Shown: positions 29,101 through 36,787 of the stretch, one piece after another
Layout: each line of letters begins with the position of its first letter
Position numbering within the stretch: the first letter of the stretch is position 1
NCBI GenBank assembly: GCA_016872195.1
Contig: VHAT01000001.1
Coordinates: 60,347 to 124,346, forward strand
Reading direction: 5' to 3'
Source of the DNA: Sphingomonadales bacterium
GTDB lineage: Bacteria; Bacteroidota; Bacteroidia; Chitinophagales; Chitinophagaceae
DNA: 64,000 bases
Notes under the pieces: generated by a model
Databases searched by the model: none
The model's input: the letters and a program-made list of their open reading frames with translations, nothing else
What the model was told of the DNA's origin: nothing
Program-made: the position numbers and the translations under genes

Positions 29101-29237
29101 AAACGATCTTCCTGAACGGCCTGTAGGGCCAATGAATGCGGATTCTCAGCAGGATTGACCCCTAAGGCTTGCTGGGAAAATGCAGAGTGCATTTGAAAAA
29201 AAAGCAATAAAAAGGATATTCGAAAAAGAATACGCAT
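26184..29237 (-). CDS. Large periplasmic tetratricopeptide repeat protein
   Basis: The 1017-residue protein has a signal peptide (RISFLLLFFQMHSAFSQ) and then TPR-like helix pairs over almost its full length (for example AKAQFQQGYAHFVLQQFKEA, ALEYLNAF, AYFKLGIAHYNSDNNTAAL, AYAMLATIAAQKKEYEKAIPYY). It ends in a lysine- and threonine-rich tail. It is probably a periplasmic or outer-membrane-associated scaffold. It heads the four-gene operon; a short palindrome lies just before its start codon. No catalytic motif is seen and the partner is unknown. Confidence 0.85.
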   Translation of the reverse strand: MRILFRISFLLLFFQMHSAFSQQALGVNPAENPHSLALQAVQEDRLGEACPQYREWKEQLRDRPAIHLSNLQQEVVYQALLCGLRQAEPLAAEEALLFLASAPVRAQKDRMHAALADYYFRTRQWVSCIEQYGQADIVHFTNPEIAKAQFQQGYAHFVLQQFKEARIFFNSVRSLADDPHRPDATYYYGLLLVKERNWEEALLQMRLVETDPTYAPYVSYHIARLLFSLGKGQEAIAYSQSVLERSPQPYYQKELRQLLGQIYFSQENYPQALEYLNAFARQAESLSRDDIYQIGYSQLKAGQWELAAQRFRQLSAERDSLGQHALFFLGDVYLKQGDLAAARSAFSYCSINSVNAQQREAARFLHAKLSYQLGFFDEALTGLRSFMVTYPSSSYLAEAKELQLAVLAATSNYKDALVMLDQLMIPSEPARRLFAPVLFGRAAELINDGEWVKAEPLIDRALADPFNQSIVGYLFFWKGELAFRGERYQETIDYLQQYLQKGSPTWGEVRPQHARYSLAYAYLRLARYDQALPLFQAVSGKVESTASPLVQDAVVREADCLLMLKRYGQATAAYKKVIDFGWKEADYALFQQATIAGIKTPGEKIKLLSLFENAYPGSPLLTASWMALADTYMEDEQFNQAKPFLEKIIAKEKSAQLLPQAYFKLGIAHYNSDNNTAALNQFNYILDHFANSEEAADALENLKAIYLEEGRSADFISYVKGKGLSISATAEDSLRFSAAEQLYNKSSFDEAAQALQQYLVEVPEPAFSLDAYAMLATIAAQKKEYEKAIPYYDSVLKVAPNRYAEEASLQAARISYFEQKKYVDAVRYYAQLYELTGLSSSKLEALRGLLRAHYLLGQLEEASLRGAVLLNEKGVSQDDKALLALVAAKKYSQQGREEEAQFNLRQVISLNKASLAAEARYELASSLYRKQQFKAAEKAAFETINKSGSYEDWVTRAYLLLGDIYFAQSDYFNAKATYQSVKDNASSEEFRKQAAEGVEKVERAEANKPSTSTKTNK

Positions 29238-29240
29238 GCA

Positions 29241-29253
29241 GTTATCTGATAAC
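29241..29253. repeat. 13-base palindrome before the TPR operon
   Basis: GTTATCTGATAAC is a perfect 6+1+6 inverted repeat that ends three bases before the TPR start codon at 29237. A second imperfect AT-rich repeat (AATATT-CAA-AATATT) follows at 29260-29274. The pair could be an operator or a small hairpin over the translation start; no function is shown. Confidence 0.35.
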
Positions 29254-29380
29254 GGGGCGAATATTCAAAATATTTCAGGGTGGTCCAAGCATTCATTGCA
29301 AACAGATGTGGATAAGTACAGCTTTAAGACCGCATTAACAAAAAAGAGTTAGCTTTATATCGTAAGCGAACTATCGGCGT

Positions 29381-29788
29381 ATGAAAAAACTCTTTAGCAC
29401 CCGTTACTCCGAAAATGCAGTTTCCTTTTCGTTGTTGGTGCTGCGTATGGCAGCCGGCGGACTAATGATTCCGCATGGATTCGACAAACTGATACACTTT
29501 GTTGCCCAATCAAAGGATTTTCCAGATCCCTTGGGTGTAGGGTCGGTCGTATCGCTGTCGTTAGTCATCTTTGCGGAATTTTTTTGTGCGGCTCTCTTGA
29601 TCGCAGGGCTCATGACCAGGCTGGTGGTAATCCCCTTGGTGGTAACCATGGCCGTGGCCGTTTTTATTACACACCACGGTGATGTGATGGGAGATGGACA
29701 ACAGGCCACTTTGTTCCTGGCAGGCTATATCGTCTTGTTATTTTGCGGTCCCGGAAAAATCAGCTTTGACAGAATGCTCGGCAATTAA
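29381..29788 (+). CDS. DoxX family membrane protein
   Basis: The 135-residue protein has four hydrophobic helices and the DoxX family pattern (LVLRMAAGGLMIPHGFDKL, then FAEFFCAALLIAGLMTR). Members are small inner-membrane proteins linked in some species to redox or thiol stress, but this one cannot be assigned a role. It is followed after eight bases by the M50 protease gene, so the two are likely co-transcribed. Confidence 0.88.
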   Translation: MKKLFSTRYSENAVSFSLLVLRMAAGGLMIPHGFDKLIHFVAQSKDFPDPLGVGSVVSLSLVIFAEFFCAALLIAGLMTRLVVIPLVVTMAVAVFITHHGDVMGDGQQATLFLAGYIVLLFCGPGKISFDRMLGN

Positions 29789-29796
29789 GGCCCTTT

Positions 29797-30729
29797 ATGG
29801 CTACCGTGACCTTACCAAAATTTCCTGCGTCCGAAAAAAAGAGCAATCCCTGGATCAGCTCCTTGCTCAGTTTAATGGCGTACATATTGGTAGCTACAAT
29901 TTTCATCAACGATATCAAGATCGCGTTGATCTTGGTATTTATCTTACTGATCCATGAAGCGGGCCATTACCTGGCCATGCGCTATTTTCGCTATCACGAA
30001 ACTGGCATTTTCTTTATTCCCCTACTAGGCGCCTTTGTATCGGGATCAAAACGGATCATCTCCCAACAAGAATCAGCCATTATTATTTTGGCAGGACCCT
30101 TGCCGGGGATCCTGCTGGGGTTGAGCCTCTCCATGCTTACTAAAACACTCAGTTTGGAGCCCACCGTGGGCGCCACCTTAGATTGGAGTGCCATGGCGCT
30201 GATCTTGCTCAATGGATTAAATCTACTGCCGCTTTACCCACTCGATGGAGGGCAGTTATTAAATCGTGTTTTCTTAGACGAGGAATCTACGCTGGGACGA
30301 GTATTTGTTTTCTTTTCGGCCTTGCTGATTGCAGCACTGGCCCTCCTTATCCAATTCTATGCACTCTTGCTCTTTCCGTTATTATTGCTTTGGCGCTCGC
30401 AAAAAGACAGATCGCTAAAGAAGATAGAGGCCAAGCTTAAAGAGGCCGGCATCAATACCGATATCGATTACGAAGACCTGCCTGATGAGGATTATTGGAA
30501 GATCAGAACCCTATTGATAGAAAACCACCCCCGGTTTGCATCGGTAGATTCGGCAACGGACAGCTATGACGAGAAAGAGGCAAGCATACAAATAATGATC
30601 GTTTCTTTATTGGACAGAAGATTAATGATGGACCTTTCGCTTCCGAAAAAATTAATGATCGCCACCCTTTGGATGGCCGCCTTATTTTTAACGGTGCTAT
30701 TTGGTTTTCTTAGCTGGAGGGGAAACTGA
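29797..30729 (+). CDS. Site-2 protease (M50) family membrane metalloprotease
   Basis: The 310-residue protein has six or so membrane helices with the zinc-binding HEAGH at residues 53-57 and the third ligand in PLYPLDGGQLL near residue 150. It lacks a PDZ domain, unlike the RseP homologue at 45-46 kb. A soluble insertion of about 75 residues lies near the C-terminus before a final helix (LWMAALFLTVLFGFL). The substrate is unknown. It is probably in an operon with the DoxX gene. Confidence 0.88.
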   Translation: MATVTLPKFPASEKKSNPWISSLLSLMAYILVATIFINDIKIALILVFILLIHEAGHYLAMRYFRYHETGIFFIPLLGAFVSGSKRIISQQESAIIILAGPLPGILLGLSLSMLTKTLSLEPTVGATLDWSAMALILLNGLNLLPLYPLDGGQLLNRVFLDEESTLGRVFVFFSALLIAALALLIQFYALLLFPLLLLWRSQKDRSLKKIEAKLKEAGINTDIDYEDLPDEDYWKIRTLLIENHPRFASVDSATDSYDEKEASIQIMIVSLLDRRLMMDLSLPKKLMIATLWMAALFLTVLFGFLSWRGN

Positions 30730-30755
30730 TCGATTACCGCGCCACTTTTTTCCGC

Positions 30756-31184
30756 TTATACGCGACGCAGATCGGGTCTCCACTGCTGAATCGCCTGCTT
30801 GATCTGGGCCGAGGTAAGTCCTTCCTCAGCAGCCCGACGAGCCAGCGCGGGTAATTCCTCGTCCGAAGCGAATCGAAGGGCAACGATCTGTCCCATTCCA
30901 AGTCTTTTATCAAGCGGCTGACCAGTCAAAATAAAATAACGTAAGCCCTCCTCGGCCCGAATGGCACGGTCTTGCACTTTTAAGCCATACGAACGAGCCA
31001 AGGCTACAGCTACGGTCACCAGCAGAAACAACAAGAAGAGCAGCACGGATTCAAAACAATTGGCCTCGTTACATCTTGCCAAGTTGACAAAACTGGCGAC
31101 CAGTCCAGTTAAAGCAAGGGGTGCCGCAATAAAATGCCAAAGCGGATCATAACGTACATGATTCTTGAAGTCTTGTATTTTCAT
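30756..31184 (-). CDS. DUF6526 family membrane protein
   Basis: The 142-residue protein has two membrane helices (residues 17-34 and 44-64) and a cytoplasmic C-terminal half with the conserved LRFASDEELPAL and IKQAIQQWRPDLRRV patterns of this Bacteroidota family. No function is known. It converges with the M50 gene and is divergent from cinA, 50 bases away. Confidence 0.8.
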   Translation of the reverse strand: MKIQDFKNHVRYDPLWHFIAAPLALTGLVASFVNLARCNEANCFESVLLFLLFLLVTVAVALARSYGLKVQDRAIRAEEGLRYFILTGQPLDKRLGMGQIVALRFASDEELPALARRAAEEGLTSAQIKQAIQQWRPDLRRV

Positions 31185-31212
31185 AATAATATATTGATGG
31201 GGTAAGATACGC

Positions 31213-31220
31213 TAAATTTG
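31213..31220 (+). promoter_or_regulatory. -7 promoter box of cinA
   Basis: TAAATTTG matches TAnnTTTG and lies 14 bases before the TTG start of cinA. A TTG at 31194-31196 is 16 bases upstream, slightly short of the usual spacing. Confidence 0.5.
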
Positions 31221-31234
31221 CAAAAATTCACCCC

Positions 31235-32494
31235 TTGAAAACGCCGCAGGCTTCCATCATCACCATTGGAGACGAGCTGCTCATTGGTCAAACCATCGAT
31301 ACCAACAGCGCCTTCATTGCACAAGAACTCAACCGCTTGGGTCTGTGGGTACGCAGGCGAGTGGCGGTCGGAGACGATCGAGAAGAAATTATATCGGCCC
31401 TTCGGGAAGAGAGCAAAAACTCCTCTCTCCTTATCCTAACAGGTGGCTTGGGCCCAACGGCCGATGATATCACCAAACCATTGTTATGCGACTACTTTGG
31501 TGGAAAACTGGTTCGAAACCAAGCGGTACTGGAGCACATTGAACGATTGTTCGAAAAGGTCTATAAAAGACCCGGCGCCTTATTGGAACGAAATCAAAAG
31601 CAGGCCGATGTACCTGATAATTGCCTGGTATTGCATAACCCCAGCGGATCAGCACCCGGTATGTTATTCGATCAAAAGGGTATTATTTGTATCTCACTGC
31701 CGGGTGTCCCGCGCGAGATGAAAGAATTGATGACGACCGCAGTTGTTCCCTGGATAAAAGAAAATATTACCCGACCTTTTATTGTACACCGAACCCTGCT
31801 TACCTGTGGTATCGGGGAATCGATGCTGGCCGAACTACTACACGAATTTGAAAGAACACTGCCTGCTCAGATTTCACTGGCCTATTTACCCAACTATGGT
31901 ATGGTTAAGCTTCGGCTAACCGGTAAAAGCGAAAGCCGTACTGGGCTGAAAGAACAAGTTGATGACCTGGCTCAACAGCTTGCTGTACTGACCGCCGATT
32001 ATCTGGTGACCGATCAGGATCTATCCATGGAGGCTATTATTGGGCAATTGCTACTCAATAAAAATTGGACCGTAGCCACTGCAGAGAGCTGCACCGGTGG
32101 ATTGATCGCACACCAACTCAGTAGCATACCCGGGGCTTCTGCCTACTTTAAAGGATCGGTAGTCTGTTACGACAATGAGATGAAAGAAGATCTCTTGGGC
32201 GTGCAAAAGAAAACCCTTCAGGAACATGGGGCCGTAAGTGAACAAACCGTAACGGAAATGGTAGAGGGAGTACGAAAACGCACCAATGCCAATGTAGCGG
32301 TGGCCGTATCCGGTATTATGGGACCCTCGGGAGGCACACCCGATAAACCCGTGGGAACCGTATGCGTAGCCGTCAGTAACGGGGACAAAACAATGGCTAC
32401 AACCCTGCGGCTTGGATTTGATCGAGCCCGTAATACACAGCAAACCGCCTTGTTTGCCCTTAATCTTCTTCGTAAGTTGATCGTATCGGGCTAG
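31235..32494 (+). CDS. cinA: CinA family protein (competence/damage-inducible, NMN amidohydrolase)
   Basis: The 419-residue protein begins at a TTG codon; no ATG lies close enough to give the family N-terminus (ASIITIGDELLIGQTIDTN). The N-terminal half is the MoCF-binding-like (COG1058) domain with GGLGPTADD. The C-terminal half is the CinA domain with TAESCTGGLIAHQLSS and SGIMGPSGGTPDKPVGTV, which in characterised members deamidates nicotinamide mononucleotide in NAD recycling. Both domains look complete. Confidence 0.94.
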   Translation: MKTPQASIITIGDELLIGQTIDTNSAFIAQELNRLGLWVRRRVAVGDDREEIISALREESKNSSLLILTGGLGPTADDITKPLLCDYFGGKLVRNQAVLEHIERLFEKVYKRPGALLERNQKQADVPDNCLVLHNPSGSAPGMLFDQKGIICISLPGVPREMKELMTTAVVPWIKENITRPFIVHRTLLTCGIGESMLAELLHEFERTLPAQISLAYLPNYGMVKLRLTGKSESRTGLKEQVDDLAQQLAVLTADYLVTDQDLSMEAIIGQLLLNKNWTVATAESCTGGLIAHQLSSIPGASAYFKGSVVCYDNEMKEDLLGVQKKTLQEHGAVSEQTVTEMVEGVRKRTNANVAVAVSGIMGPSGGTPDKPVGTVCVAVSNGDKTMATTLRLGFDRARNTQQTALFALNLLRKLIVSG

Positions 32495-32519
32495 CCAAAT
32501 CTTATTTGCATCAATTTGC

Positions 32520-32527
32520 TACCTTTG
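32520..32527 (+). promoter_or_regulatory. -7 promoter box of the E2 gene
   Basis: TACCTTTG matches TAnnTTTG and lies 32 bases before the ATG at 32560. No well-spaced -33 TTG is seen. Confidence 0.45.
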
Positions 32528-32559
32528 ACCTTTACGATCCTTGCTAAATATCATTTCCT

Positions 32560-33918
32560 ATGGCTTTAGTTGATCTGGTAATGCCGAAACTTGGCGAAAG
32601 TATCATGGAAGCGACCATTTTAAAATGGCATAAGCAACCCGGTGATACTGTAGCACAAGACGAAACGGTCTTAGAGATCGCAACCGATAAGGTAGACAGC
32701 GAAGTGCCCAGCACGGCGGCAGGGGTCATAGAAAGCCTCCTTTTTAATGTCAATGATGTGGTGCCTATCGGAACGGTCATCGCACGTATTCGCACGGGAG
32801 CCGCTGAATCCATTCAATCGGCCCCCACTCACTCTTCCCCCGTGGTCCCTCCCGTTACGCCCCCTTCTGTTCCAACCACAGCCATCAGTACTTCAATATC
32901 GACAACACCAGCAACAACCATTGCCACCGGTCGTTTTTATTCTCCCTTGGTCTTGAACATTGCCACCAGCGAAGGCATCGGGCTGGCAGAGCTAGAGACC
33001 TTACCCGGTTCAGGAAACGAAGGCAGAGTGACCAAAAAAGATATATTGGAATACGTGGCCAAGCGAAAGCAACAGGGCCCACTTACACCAAGTTCTGCTC
33101 CGCAAGTTGCCACTGTTATGTATACTAATGTGGGCTCCACTGAATTAACTATTCCGCTTAGCAAGATAGAACCTACTTCTGCCAGTTCCCTACCGGTAAC
33201 CTACGCGGGAAATATAGAGATTGTCGAGATGGACAGAATGCGTAAACTGATTGCCGATCATATGGTACGCAGTAAGCAGACCAGTCCGCATGTGACCAGT
33301 TTTACCGAGGCCGATGTAACCAATCTGGTACTTTGGAGAGAGCGTGTCAAAAAAGAATTCGAAAAAAGGGAGGCGACCAAGATCACCTTTACTCCTCTTT
33401 TTATTGAGGCGATCGTACGATGCATAAAAAAATTCCCACTGATCAATTGCTCGATCGATGGAACGAATATCATCATCAAGAAAGATATCAATATTGGAAT
33501 GGCCACGGCCCTTCCTTCGGGCAATCTGATTGTGCCTGTCATAAAAAATGCGGACCAATACAATATGGTCGGGCTGGCCAAACAGGTCAATCAATTGGCC
33601 GATGCAGCCCGCAATGGAAAACTAAAAGTAGATGATACCCAGGGCGGCACGTTTACGCTGACGAATGTCGGCACTTTTGGGTCACTGATGGGCACCCCCA
33701 TCATCAACCAGCCCCAGGTGGCCATCTTAGCAGTGGGTGCAATTAAAAAACGTCCTGTAGTTGTTGAGACCCCTGCCGGAGATTCCATTGCTATTCGCCA
33801 TATGATGTACCTGAGCATGAGTTATGACCACCGCATTGTAGATGGTAGTCTGGGCGCTACATTCCTAACGGCAGTAGCCAAAGAGCTTGAAAGCTTTGAC
33901 CCCGATAGACAACTCTAA
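32560..33918 (+). CDS. 2-oxo acid dehydrogenase complex E2 (dihydrolipoamide acyltransferase)
   Basis: The 452-residue protein has the full E2 layout. A lipoyl domain carries the modified Lys44 (IATDKVDSEVPS). A Pro/Thr-rich linker (residues 90-125), a peripheral-subunit-binding domain (EGRVTKKDILEYV) and a catalytic domain ending with the HxxxDG motif SYDHRIVDGSLG follow. It transfers acyl groups to CoA. Which complex it serves (branched-chain, 2-oxoglutarate or pyruvate) cannot be settled, because no E1 gene is adjacent. Confidence 0.92.
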   Translation: MALVDLVMPKLGESIMEATILKWHKQPGDTVAQDETVLEIATDKVDSEVPSTAAGVIESLLFNVNDVVPIGTVIARIRTGAAESIQSAPTHSSPVVPPVTPPSVPTTAISTSISTTPATTIATGRFYSPLVLNIATSEGIGLAELETLPGSGNEGRVTKKDILEYVAKRKQQGPLTPSSAPQVATVMYTNVGSTELTIPLSKIEPTSASSLPVTYAGNIEIVEMDRMRKLIADHMVRSKQTSPHVTSFTEADVTNLVLWRERVKKEFEKREATKITFTPLFIEAIVRCIKKFPLINCSIDGTNIIIKKDINIGMATALPSGNLIVPVIKNADQYNMVGLAKQVNQLADAARNGKLKVDDTQGGTFTLTNVGTFGSLMGTPIINQPQVAILAVGAIKKRPVVVETPAGDSIAIRHMMYLSMSYDHRIVDGSLGATFLTAVAKELESFDPDRQL

Positions 33919-33928
33919 AAACGCTCCC

Positions 33929-36715
33929 TCAATCCTCTTGCTGCGAATCGAGACCCCAATCCTTACCCTTGTTCAAGGCGGGTACGCCCTCGGTTAGCCA
34001 TCGTGCCGGTTTTTCTCCTTTTAGCAACCAATCGAAGAACTGTTGCTGTCGGATGGAGATATCTTTTTGATTTTTTCTTTCTCGCAAATTATGCGCCTCT
34101 CCGTTGTAATTAAGCATCCAAACTTGTTTGCCCAACCTGCGCAGACCTGTAAACAACTCAATCCCCTGGTACCAGGGTACGGCCCCATCCGCATCATTGG
34201 CCATAATTACCAAGGGCGTCTTGACCTTAGGTAAGTGAAAAAGAGGGGAATTCTCGATGTACAGATCGGGGCGTTGCCATAAGGTGGCGCCGATGCGACT
34301 TTGAGACACCTCGTATTGGAATTGGCGATTGATACCGCTCTCCCACCGAATACCTCCATACGCACTGGTCATATTGGCCACCGGAGCACCGGCCCAGGCC
34401 GCTTTGAAAATAGAGGTCATGGTCACAAGCTGAGCTACTTGAATACCTCCCCAGCTTTGCCCCTGGAGTCCCATGTTCTTTGCGTCTACATAGGGGAGCT
34501 TTGCCAAACTATTGGCTGCGCTCACCACATAGTTATAGCAGCTTTTGGCTGGATAACCCCGTGTGTAGAAGATATCGGGCGAAAGAACGATGTACCCCCG
34601 GCTTACATAAAATGAAACATTCAGACGACTACCCGTAGGGGCCGGCGCAATATAATTATGCAGGGTTTCCGTGTGGGTCTCATAGAAAAAAAATATGACA
34701 GGATACTTCTTGGAGGGATCAAAATTTTCGGGAAGATACAAGACCCCTTGGGCTGGCTTTCCATCCAGCGCCCTCCATCGATACAAGCGGGCCGTTCCCC
34801 AATTGTATTGCTGCTGTTGTGGATTGATCCAGGAGAGACGCCGAACTGCGCCCTCAGAATTTGCACTAGCATTGATATCCCAAACATGCAAATCAGGAGA
34901 AAGATCAAAGCGCTCCTTTGTAAAGGCCAGCACGGCTGCTCTGGATGCCTTTAAAGGAAGCCCATAGGCAAAGGAGCCGCCTTGACGCTGGGTAAAGCGC
35001 ACCCGATCCTGCTCCCACTGCGCAACAGCAATACCGCCATCTCGATTCTCTTGTTGCTGATAACGCCAGCACAATAACCCATTGAGCGGAAAATATTCCT
35101 GCTCGGGATCCAAGGGTACATAGCGGTAGTTCTCTTTATTTTTTCGCCCTATTCTTGTTATATTTTGAGCAGGACGATCGGCCGTTATACTAACCTTCCA
35201 TGTATCGTAGCGATCGTAGATCAATACGGACGTATCGCCCGGCAACCAACCGGCAATACCATATGGAAAAGCAGGACCCGGCATATCATGGAGCTCGTCG
35301 TATAATACATGTGGAATAGTGCGAGAGATGGTTCGCACTTTTAATCCATCCCAACTCTGGTACTGTTTAAGGTCCGCATCGTACCAAACCAGTGCAGTGC
35401 CCTTCGGGGATACAGAGGATCCAAAAAAATTGCCATTCATATTCGCTTTGATAAGTTGTCGCTGCCCGGTCAACACATCAATACGATAAATATCCTTTGC
35501 CGTGGCGGCAGTCCATTGAAAAGCGATACGCTTTCCATAATCGCTGGTTGCATACACCCATTGTCCATCATCTTGCTTAGGAATAAAGACATTCTCTGTA
35601 TCCGGGGCTCCCAACTGAACCAGTTTATTCCGATCAAAATGAAAGACGGCCGTGTAAGAGCGCTCCTGGTTGCGTTTTAACTCATAGAGTTGTTGCGATT
35701 GTATGTAATCGTCCTTATAATGCCATATATCTACTTTCACCAGGTCGGACTCCGGGGTAAGGGTGTCTTTGGCCGGTACAATAGGTGCTGTTCCAAAATA
35801 GAGACGATGACCCGATTGACTAAAGCGGAGGTCGGCAAATTCACTGATGGTCATGCCAAGTTTCATCCCCGCGGTATGACGGTCTGCGATCGCCATGGCC
35901 GAGTCGCTGTTACGATCAAAATGATAAAGCGAGTAGTACTTGACCAGTTCCTTGGGTCTTGCGTTACGCTCAGCCAAAAAAGCAAGTTGACGACCATCTG
36001 CAGAGAAGGAGAATTTTCTAAAGTCATTGCCTCCCCGCAAAATGGTGTCGATTCGGAAGGAAGGTACGGTCACCAATAGTATTTGTGTAGCCCCTATGGA
36101 ATCCTTATTGCCTTTGCGCTGCTCAGCGACCAGCCTTCCTCCTTTTTTGGCAAGTTGAATTTCACTGATGCGAGGTATTGTCATTTTTGCACCATTCATA
36201 AAATTGATCAGCAACAAATCGGAGGCCGATTCGGTTCCTTCGGCAGGTTTCTCGTTCGTCTCAAAATGAATGGCTACCCAGCCCTCTTCATCTGCGGGCA
36301 TTTTATAAGAGCGCACCGATGCGAATTTGAGAACACTGTCTTTACCCAACTCGACCAAGGCTACTGAATCTTTGGGCATCTCCTCTGGCCTTTTCTTTTT
36401 AATCTTTGCTTCTTTTACGGAAGCAAAAACGGGCTTGATCTTAAAGACAAGATAGCGCCCCTGATAACTGATCGAAGCGCCATATCCTCTCGGAAATTCT
36501 TTACGATAATCGGATCGAAGAGACTGTAAGACTAAGATGCCATCGCCTTCTTGTGGATCGATGGTAAAGACGGCCCAATTTCCATCCGGACTTAATGTCC
36601 TCTCTCCTATTCGCTGCCAACTATCGTATACCTGGTGGGTTAGCGGGGCTTTTTGCGCAAGAAGCACGCTGCAGTGCAGGAGCAGCATCACCAACATAAA
36701 AGGGGTTCGTTGCAT
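33929..36715 (-). CDS. Prolyl oligopeptidase family (S9) serine peptidase, secreted
   Basis: The 928-residue protein has a signal peptide (LVMLLLHCSVLLAQ), a long beta-propeller region and a C-terminal alpha/beta-hydrolase domain. The catalytic residues fit GQSWGG (Ser near 754), MANDADGAVPW (Asp near 839) and GEAHNLRE (His near 874). Such periplasmic enzymes cleave short peptides. It converges with the E2 gene (10-base gap) and is divergent from the TonB receptor gene. It appears complete. Confidence 0.92.
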   Translation of the reverse strand: MQRTPFMLVMLLLHCSVLLAQKAPLTHQVYDSWQRIGERTLSPDGNWAVFTIDPQEGDGILVLQSLRSDYRKEFPRGYGASISYQGRYLVFKIKPVFASVKEAKIKKKRPEEMPKDSVALVELGKDSVLKFASVRSYKMPADEEGWVAIHFETNEKPAEGTESASDLLLINFMNGAKMTIPRISEIQLAKKGGRLVAEQRKGNKDSIGATQILLVTVPSFRIDTILRGGNDFRKFSFSADGRQLAFLAERNARPKELVKYYSLYHFDRNSDSAMAIADRHTAGMKLGMTISEFADLRFSQSGHRLYFGTAPIVPAKDTLTPESDLVKVDIWHYKDDYIQSQQLYELKRNQERSYTAVFHFDRNKLVQLGAPDTENVFIPKQDDGQWVYATSDYGKRIAFQWTAATAKDIYRIDVLTGQRQLIKANMNGNFFGSSVSPKGTALVWYDADLKQYQSWDGLKVRTISRTIPHVLYDELHDMPGPAFPYGIAGWLPGDTSVLIYDRYDTWKVSITADRPAQNITRIGRKNKENYRYVPLDPEQEYFPLNGLLCWRYQQQENRDGGIAVAQWEQDRVRFTQRQGGSFAYGLPLKASRAAVLAFTKERFDLSPDLHVWDINASANSEGAVRRLSWINPQQQQYNWGTARLYRWRALDGKPAQGVLYLPENFDPSKKYPVIFFFYETHTETLHNYIAPAPTGSRLNVSFYVSRGYIVLSPDIFYTRGYPAKSCYNYVVSAANSLAKLPYVDAKNMGLQGQSWGGIQVAQLVTMTSIFKAAWAGAPVANMTSAYGGIRWESGINRQFQYEVSQSRIGATLWQRPDLYIENSPLFHLPKVKTPLVIMANDADGAVPWYQGIELFTGLRRLGKQVWMLNYNGEAHNLRERKNQKDISIRQQQFFDWLLKGEKPARWLTEGVPALNKGKDWGLDSQQED

Positions 36716-36787
36716 AAAAGAGATATGAAAATTGAAGATATAGTAAACTATTTATAAAATAAGTTGTTAGCCATTGATCCCTACACT

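Noticed and set aside
29307..29315. TGTGGATAA, a perfect DnaA-box sequence on the complementary strand, upstream of the DoxX gene
   Set aside because: It is a single nine-base match with no cluster of boxes, no AT-rich unwinding element and no dnaA or dnaN gene nearby, so it is likely chance.
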